Origin: Pseudomonadota bacterium
GTDB lineage: Bacteria; Pseudomonadota; Gammaproteobacteria; Burkholderiales; Thiobacillaceae
DNA length: 55,758 nt
Reading direction: 5' to 3'
Assembly (NCBI GenBank): GCA_030684775.1
Contig: JAUXXW010000138.1
Span: 1 to 55,758 of the forward strand
Position 1 is the stretch's first letter. Every line of letters starts with the position of its first letter. A model generated the notes under the pieces. The model was given only the letters and a program-made list of their open reading frames with translations. It ran no database searches and was not told the DNA's origin. Below are positions 51,002-55,758 of this stretch, in pieces. The position numbers and the translations under genes were made by a program.

Positions 51002-51017
51002 ACCATATATCTAGTGT
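51002..51017. promoter_or_regulatory. NrdR box 2 (upstream of nrdJ)
   Basis: ACCATATATCTAGTGT matches the NrdR consensus at 13 of 16 positions and lies 12 bp before the nrdJ ATG. The nrdR gene itself is not in the window. Confidence 0.72.
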
Positions 51018-51029
51018 GAGGACACCACC

Positions 51030-53918
51030 ATGCAGGAAGCCCTGTTCCCCGAACTGGCCGATCAGGCCATCTCCAGTGAAGTGCTGTTGGAAAAATATGC
51101 CAAAGGCGACGAACAGAACGTCGTCGATGTGCGCGTCAGGGTGGCGCAGGCACTGGCTTCGGTGGAGAAAAAGGCGCAGCGGGCGCACTGGGAAAAGACT
51201 TTCTTCCACGCCATGGAGGCCGGCTTCATCCCGGCCGGGCGCATCAACTCGGCGGCTGGCACCGGCCTCCAGGCGACCCTGATCAACTGTTTCGTGCAGC
51301 CGGTGGGCGATGCGATCTCCGGGATCAGCGACGGCCGGCCGGGCATCTACGTGGCCCTGGAAGAGGCCGCCGAAACCATGCGCCGGGGCGGTGGCGTCGG
51401 CTACGATTTCTCCACCATCCGCCCCAAGGGTGCGCTGGTGAAAGGCACCCAGTCGCGCGCCAGCGGCCCGGTTTCCTACATGCGCGTGTTCGACCGTTCC
51501 TGTGAGACGGTGGAATCCGCCGGCAGCCGGCGCGGCGCGCAGATGGGCGTGATGCGCTGCGACCATCCCGACATCGAGGACTTCATCCACGCCAAGGACA
51601 AGGGCGACCTGAAGAACTTCAACATCTCCGTGGGCATCACCGATGCCTTCATGGAGGCGGTGGAAGCCGACGGCGACGTGGAACTGGTGCACAAATCGGA
51701 ACCCGGCGCCGAGCAGAAAGCCAACGGCGCTTATCAACATCAAAGCGATAGCGGCGACGGCCTCTGGGTCTACCGCAAACTGCCGGCGCGTGAACTGTGG
51801 ACCCAGATCATGGCCTCCACCTATGACCACGCCGAACCCGGCGTGTTGTTCATCGACCGCATCAACCGCGACAACAACCTCGGCTATTGCGAGACCATCG
51901 AGGCGACCAACCCATGCGGAGAGCAGCCATTGCCGCCCTACGGCTGCTGCTGCCTCGGCTCGGTCAACCTCACCCGCTTCGTCAGCAGCCCCTTCAGCGA
52001 TGAGGCCAGCTTCGACTTCGACGGCCTCAAGCGCATCCTGCCGATCTGTGTGCGCGCGCTCGACAACGTGCTCGACCTGACCGCCTGGCCCATGGAGAAG
52101 CAGCAGAACGAAGCCCACAGCAAGCGCCGCGTCGGCTTGGGCTTCACCGGCCTGGGCGATGCCCTGGTCATGCTCGGCCTGCGCTACGACACCCCGGCGG
52201 CGCTGGCCTTCTCCACCAAAGTGGCCGAGTTCATGCGTGACCAGTCTTATCTGGCCTCGGTGGAACTGGCGATCGAACGCGACCCCTTCCCGCTGTTCAA
52301 CGCCGACCTCTACCTGTCCGGCGGCAACTTCGCCTCGCGCCTGCCGGAAGAGATCAAGGCAAAAATCCGCGAACACGGCATCCGCAATTCGCACCTGCTC
52401 TCCATCGCCCCCACCGGCACGATTTCCCTGGCCTTCGCCGACAACGCCAGCAACGGCATCGAGCCGCCGTTCTCCTGGGCCTACACGCGCAAAAAGCGCC
52501 TCGCCGAAGGCGGCTGGAAGGAATATCAGGTGGAAGACCATGCCTGGCGCGTTTACCGCGAACAGGGCGGCGACATGGAAAACCTGCCGGACGCCTTCGT
52601 CACCGCGCTGGAAATCTCCGCCCTGGCGCACATGAATATCGTCGCCGCCGTCGCGCCCTACGTCGATTCCGCCATTTCCAAGACCGTCAACGTCCCGGTC
52701 GATTATCCCTATACCGACTTCGAAGGCCTCTACATGGCGGGCTGGAAAGCCGGCCTCAAGGGGCTGGCCACCTACCGGCCCAACGCCGTGCTGGGCAGTG
52801 TGCTGTCCACCGGCACGGAACCGGCGGCCAACGCTCCGACAAAGGCCAACAGCAACCCGCAGGATTTCGAGCTCTCCGACGTCAACCGCCGCATCGAAAT
52901 CAAGGCCCTGCCGGCGCCGGTGCTGGAAAGCCTGAAATGGCCCGGCCGCCCGAAACTGTCCGGCGGCAACCCGGCCTGGTGCTACATGCTCGACAGTGAA
53001 TGCGGCAGCTTCGCCCTGTTCGTCGGCCACACCGAAAGTGAGGGCCGCGCCTGGCCATTCGAGGTCTGGGTCAACGGCGCGGAACAGCCGCGCGGCCTCG
53101 GCGCGGTAGCGAAAACCCTGTCCATGGACATGCGCGCCAACGATCGCGGCTGGCTCAAGCTGAAGCTCGACACCCTGGCGAAAACCCGCGGCGACGACAG
53201 TTGCTCGATTCCCTTCCCGCCCGACGGCGAACCCAAGCTGATGCCCAGCCTGGTCTCCGCCACCGCGCAACTCCTGCGCTGGCGCCTGGATGAACTGCAC
53301 GCGCTCGATGGCGGCGGCACCACGCCGGTGCTCGACGCCCTGTTCTCACCCAAGGAACCCAAGACCGGCACCGACGGCACCCTGTCCTGGACCGTGGACG
53401 TCTACAACCCGCACACCGGCGACGACTTCGTCCTCGGCCTCAAGGAAATCACCCTGCCGGACGGCGTCACCCGCCCCTATTCGCTCTGGCTCGCCGGCGA
53501 ATACCCGCGCGCGCTCGACGGCCTGTGCAAGCTCCTGTCGCTGGACATGCGCGTGATGGACCCCGCCTGGGCCGGCATGAAGCTCAGGAAGCTGCTCAAC
53601 TACCCGGAACCCCTGGGCGACTTCATGGCCTTCGTCCCCGGCCAATCGAAACAGACCAACTGGCCCTCCACCGTCGCCTACGTCGCCCGCCTCATCATCC
53701 ACCGCTACGCCATGCTCGGCATCCTCACCGAAGAAGGCCTGCCGGTGAAGGAAATGGGCATCCTGCAAACCCCCTCGCTGCCCCCGTCCCCTACCGGCGA
53801 ACCCGCCAAAGTCGTCATGACCGGCTCGGTGTGCAAGGAATGTGGCAACGCCACGGTGATCAGAAGGGATGGCTGCGATTTCTGCACGGCCTGCGGAGCG
53901 GTGGGGGCGTGCGGGTAA
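51030..53918 (+). CDS. nrdJ: Adenosylcobalamin-dependent (class II) ribonucleotide reductase
   Basis: 962 residues, as expected for the long proteobacterial NrdJ. Seen: [19 protein letters not shown], the finger-loop motif [14 protein letters not shown] (N294, C296, E298), [20 protein letters not shown], and a C-terminal Cys-rich tail CKECG...CDFCTACG that relays electrons and may bind zinc. It reduces ribonucleotides to deoxyribonucleotides with a B12-derived thiyl radical, independently of oxygen. Between about 640 and 900 is a repeated beta-rich segment ([40 protein letters not shown]). Control is by the two NrdR boxes; no cobalamin riboswitch is apparent. Confidence 0.96.
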   Translation: MQEALFPELADQAISSEVLLEKYAKGDEQNVVDVRVRVAQALASVEKKAQRAHWEKTFFHAMEAGFIPAGRINSAAGTGLQATLINCFVQPVGDAISGISDGRPGIYVALEEAAETMRRGGGVGYDFSTIRPKGALVKGTQSRASGPVSYMRVFDRSCETVESAGSRRGAQMGVMRCDHPDIEDFIHAKDKGDLKNFNISVGITDAFMEAVEADGDVELVHKSEPGAEQKANGAYQHQSDSGDGLWVYRKLPARELWTQIMASTYDHAEPGVLFIDRINRDNNLGYCETIEATNPCGEQPLPPYGCCCLGSVNLTRFVSSPFSDEASFDFDGLKRILPICVRALDNVLDLTAWPMEKQQNEAHSKRRVGLGFTGLGDALVMLGLRYDTPAALAFSTKVAEFMRDQSYLASVELAIERDPFPLFNADLYLSGGNFASRLPEEIKAKIREHGIRNSHLLSIAPTGTISLAFADNASNGIEPPFSWAYTRKKRLAEGGWKEYQVEDHAWRVYREQGGDMENLPDAFVTALEISALAHMNIVAAVAPYVDSAISKTVNVPVDYPYTDFEGLYMAGWKAGLKGLATYRPNAVLGSVLSTGTEPAANAPTKANSNPQDFELSDVNRRIEIKALPAPVLESLKWPGRPKLSGGNPAWCYMLDSECGSFALFVGHTESEGRAWPFEVWVNGAEQPRGLGAVAKTLSMDMRANDRGWLKLKLDTLAKTRGDDSCSIPFPPDGEPKLMPSLVSATAQLLRWRLDELHALDGGGTTPVLDALFSPKEPKTGTDGTLSWTVDVYNPHTGDDFVLGLKEITLPDGVTRPYSLWLAGEYPRALDGLCKLLSLDMRVMDPAWAGMKLRKLLNYPEPLGDFMAFVPGQSKQTNWPSTVAYVARLIIHRYAMLGILTEEGLPVKEMGILQTPSLPPSPTGEPAKVVMTGSVCKECGNATVIRRDGCDFCTACGAVGACG

Positions 53919-53933
53919 GGCTGCGGGCCTTGA

Positions 53934-53970
53934 AATAGCCCTGGCGATGTTGCCGGGGCTATTGTTTTTT
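53934..53970 (+). terminator. Rho-independent terminator of nrdJ
   Basis: AATAGCCCTGGC (53934-53945) pairs with GCCGGGGCTATT (53952-53963) around a 6-nt loop with one internal mismatch, followed by GTTTTTT. It lies 15 bp after the nrdJ stop. Confidence 0.85.
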
Positions 53971-54005
53971 GGCGCTATGTGATTCGTGGTGGGTAACGCG
54001 CAGCC

Positions 54006-54161
54006 TCAAGACTCGTTCTTGAGCCAATACCAAGCCTCGTTAATGACCAAATGCTTTCGCTTTATAACTTTATGCACGTCGATCTCACTGCCGCAATTCG
54101 CGGCATTATGTAGCAAACGCACCCACGCATAATCAATGACTTGCGAGCGGAACATCGGCAT
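54006..54161 (-). CDS. Small unknown protein downstream of HipA
   Basis: A 51-codon frame beginning MPMFRSQVIDYAWVRLLHNA and ending WYWLKNES, starting 8 bp after the hipA-like stop on the same strand. Composition is protein-like with no low complexity. I do not recognise it; it may be a fragment of a longer protein or a small partner of the HipA-like kinase. Confidence 0.35.
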   Translation of the reverse strand: MPMFRSQVIDYAWVRLLHNAANCGSEIDVHKVIKRKHLVINEAWYWLKNES

Positions 54162-54169
54162 CCCCACGC

Positions 54170-55429
54170 CTACCGCTCCTTGCCTTTCCCCGACGCGACG
54201 GGTTCAACAACCTTCAGCACCCCATCCCGATAGCGAACTTCGATTCTCGCCCCGACCTCGGGTAATGCCTGGAACAATCCTCGTGCATGCGCAACCTGCT
54301 TGCCCTGGCCGACATGCTGTATCACCCGATCCTCAAGCACGGCAACCACCGTTCCGGAGTGGGTGCCCGTGGATACAAGCGGAATATTCTCGGCAAGTGG
54401 TTGTGCAGTCTCCCGTCCTTCACCTCGTCCCCGTGTCTTGGCAAAGGTCGCTTCAATTGCCTGCCTGGCTTCACCCAGCGTTTTCGCGAATCCGTCCACG
54501 TCAGGAGCACGGTATCGTCTGCGGGCCTCCGGCAGCGACTCCAGTACCGCCAACGCCTCTTCCCGGAAGCCTTCGGTCTTCACCAACAGGCCGGCGATGA
54601 AGTCCCTGGAACGCCTGGGATCAATCCCTATCGACTTACCGAAATCCACCAGCAGCTTCCCGAGATTCGTAGGCGTCTCGCCGGATGCCGAGTACGGCAG
54701 ATAACCATCAAGCCGTTCATCCCCGCCGATCCCGGCGAACGGCAGGGCGGACAAGAGATCGTGTTTGTTCCGTCCACCTCGGTAAGCCCGCATCGGGGCC
54801 GGGTCGAACACAGGGGACAGCCCGCATGAACCGGCGCCCCCCAGGATCGCCATGTTTTCCAGGTGCAAGTCACCGTTGCCGGTCAGGAACGACATGACGA
54901 AACGGCGATACCAATCATCCCGCATGCCGGCGGGCAGGTTCAGCACGGTGAAGACCTTTGCCGCGTCTTCCATCGTTCCATCGGTCGTGCCGAAATACTT
55001 GGCGGGGCTGCCGGTCTTGAGCAGGCTGAAGAAGCTCTCCAGAGGCACCGGCACGCCATCCTTCCGGTCGAATCGCTCTACTGCAAGCAACGTCACCGCC
55101 TCGCCGTGATGTTCCAGTGTTTTCAGCCAGGTCTTCGGTACCGGGAATCCGGCCTCGCGGTGGTAGCGGTAGCTCAGTTCCTCCAAGGCGAGAAGCCCTG
55201 GGTAGTTGTCCCGCTCCAGCTTCACGATGGCCGGCACGGCGTTTGCGCCGAACAGGCCACCATTCCACTGTCCATCCTCGGTAATGGGGATGGGCACGGC
55301 CAACTTGGGCATGAAGCCGGATACCCCCGGTGTCGGGCCTACCGTCTCCAACACGTACTCCTGTTCCACCTCGTTGGCGGTTTCCGCCACAAACCGGCTG
55401 AACGCGAACCAGAGTGACGAACCGGACAA
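54170..55429 (-). CDS. HipA-family kinase, frameshifted near its N-terminus
   Basis: 419 residues of HipA-like Ser/Thr kinase. The core is complete by eye: AIVKLERDNYPGLLALEELS (ATP lysine), LLAVERFDRKDG, the catalytic loop NGDLHLENMAIL and SPVFDPAPMRAY (metal-binding D). HipA toxins phosphorylate tRNA-charging factors such as GltX. The listed start is a TTG inside open frame. The frame continues upstream (about GLTVEPRGAGHLDVFENDEA), and a better start, GTG at 55558-55560 (MSNEIKELSD), is separated from it by one missing base near 55530. No HipB-type gene adjoins it; the upstream flank is an insertion-sequence remnant. It is either a recent pseudogene or carries a sequencing error. Confidence 0.75.
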   Translation of the reverse strand: MSGSSLWFAFSRFVAETANEVEQEYVLETVGPTPGVSGFMPKLAVPIPITEDGQWNGGLFGANAVPAIVKLERDNYPGLLALEELSYRYHREAGFPVPKTWLKTLEHHGEAVTLLAVERFDRKDGVPVPLESFFSLLKTGSPAKYFGTTDGTMEDAAKVFTVLNLPAGMRDDWYRRFVMSFLTGNGDLHLENMAILGGAGSCGLSPVFDPAPMRAYRGGRNKHDLLSALPFAGIGGDERLDGYLPYSASGETPTNLGKLLVDFGKSIGIDPRRSRDFIAGLLVKTEGFREEALAVLESLPEARRRYRAPDVDGFAKTLGEARQAIEATFAKTRGRGEGRETAQPLAENIPLVSTGTHSGTVVAVLEDRVIQHVGQGKQVAHARGLFQALPEVGARIEVRYRDGVLKVVEPVASGKGKER

Positions 55430-55577
55430 GGGCTTGGCCTGTGTGATGTCGTTGCCCTGGTAGTAACGGTTGGCGGCTTCGTCGTTCTCGAATACGTCCA
55501 GGTGGCCGGCGCCCCGGGGTTCGACAGTTAATCCGACAACTCCTTGATTTCGTTAGACACGAATTCAAAACGCTCCA

Positions 55578-55757
55578 CTACAACAGGGTCAACTGCTGCG
55601 TGGCGACTGGTTTTTTTACCCGGAGGGCACTGAACACCTCGCTCTGTCCTTCGTTGATGGAAGACACCCCTGTCACTGGCTTGGCGCCGTTGAGACGGAT
55701 GCGGTGATGCTGGATGCGGCGTAGTTGCTCCAGCGCGCGTTCCGGCGTCAGCCCGGT
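55578..55757 (-). pseudogene. C-terminal end of a probable transposase (window edge)
   Basis: The last 180 bp encode, on the minus strand, 59 residues ending at TAG 55578-55580: TGLTPERALEQLRRIQHHRI then VTGVSSINEGQSEVFSALRV. This looks like the extreme C-terminus of an IS1634-type transposase, from memory of the family ending. The gene continues beyond the window, so it may be intact there. It abuts the damaged 5' end of the HipA-like gene. Confidence 0.45.
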
Positions 55758-55758
55758 G

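Noticed and set aside
50756-51029. Possible cobalamin riboswitch before the B12-dependent nrdJ
   Set aside because: No B12-box-like sequence or multi-stem layout is visible; the space is filled by the inverted repeat and the two NrdR boxes.
50919-53300. A 793-codon open frame antisense to nrdJ
   Set aside because: Mirror frame of a high-GC gene; the nrdJ sense frame carries all class II reductase motifs.
1-55758. CRISPR arrays, tRNA and rRNA genes
   Set aside because: No regularly spaced direct repeats and no cloverleaf or rRNA-like stretches were noticed in the intergenic regions; a tRNAscan or Infernal run would be decisive.

Overview
The window is chromosomal DNA of a proteobacterium, most likely beta- or gammaproteobacterial. 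The left arm (1-16 kb) and right arm (about 50-55.8 kb) carry high-GC housekeeping genes of that kind: rsuA, ppk2, metF, a PerM-like permease divergent from purM, hemN, a phosphomannomutase next to purEK, dgt, aroB, xthA and a B12-dependent ribonucleotide reductase. The genus cannot be fixed from the sequence alone. HemN, an FNR-type site and an O2-indifferent class II reductase suit an organism that meets low oxygen.

About 16-50 kb is a large surface-polysaccharide locus of mixed ancestry. It opens with a decayed Wzm/Wzt exporter pair (16.1-18.1 kb), between whose halves lie MNT and HEPN toxin-antitoxin genes. An intact Wzm/Wzt pair follows (18.1-20.3 kb), whose Wzt has a C-terminal extension of the glycan-binding type. 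Next is a nonulosonic (sialic-like) acid block (20.3-27.8 kb). In it the legB- and legC-like genes are reduced to fragments around a small inverted-repeat element, while a NeuD-like acyltransferase, NeuB-type synthase, TIM-barrel protein, CBS-aminotransferase fusion, NeuA-type cytidylyltransferase and a sialyltransferase-like protein are intact. From 22.6 to 34.1 kb the DNA is visibly more AT-rich and encodes glycosyltransferases, an epimerase and a WbsX-type protein. After a VapBC pair the sequence returns to high GC with a second WbsX, an asparagine-synthase-like amidotransferase, several GT2 enzymes, a methyltransferase, a polysaccharide deacetylase, a sulfotransferase, a sulfatase-fold membrane protein and, on the other strand, a GT4 with a second deacetylase-like protein.

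The likely joint product is an ABC-exported O-antigen or capsule that carries a nonulosonic acid and may be amidated, methylated, deacetylated or sulfated. The glycan itself cannot be deduced.

Non-coding items are unusually informative: a sigma-54 promoter driving a roughly 90-nt small-RNA candidate with an anti-Shine-Dalgarno CU-rich stretch; a tandem pair of NrdR-type boxes before nrdJ; an FNR-like box before hemN; REP-like palindromes that supply the stop codons of two genes; two MITE-like elements, one with an exact 8-bp target duplication; and several gene remnants (HipA, DUF3616-like, methyltransferase, Wzm, Wzt). No tRNA, rRNA or CRISPR array was seen.
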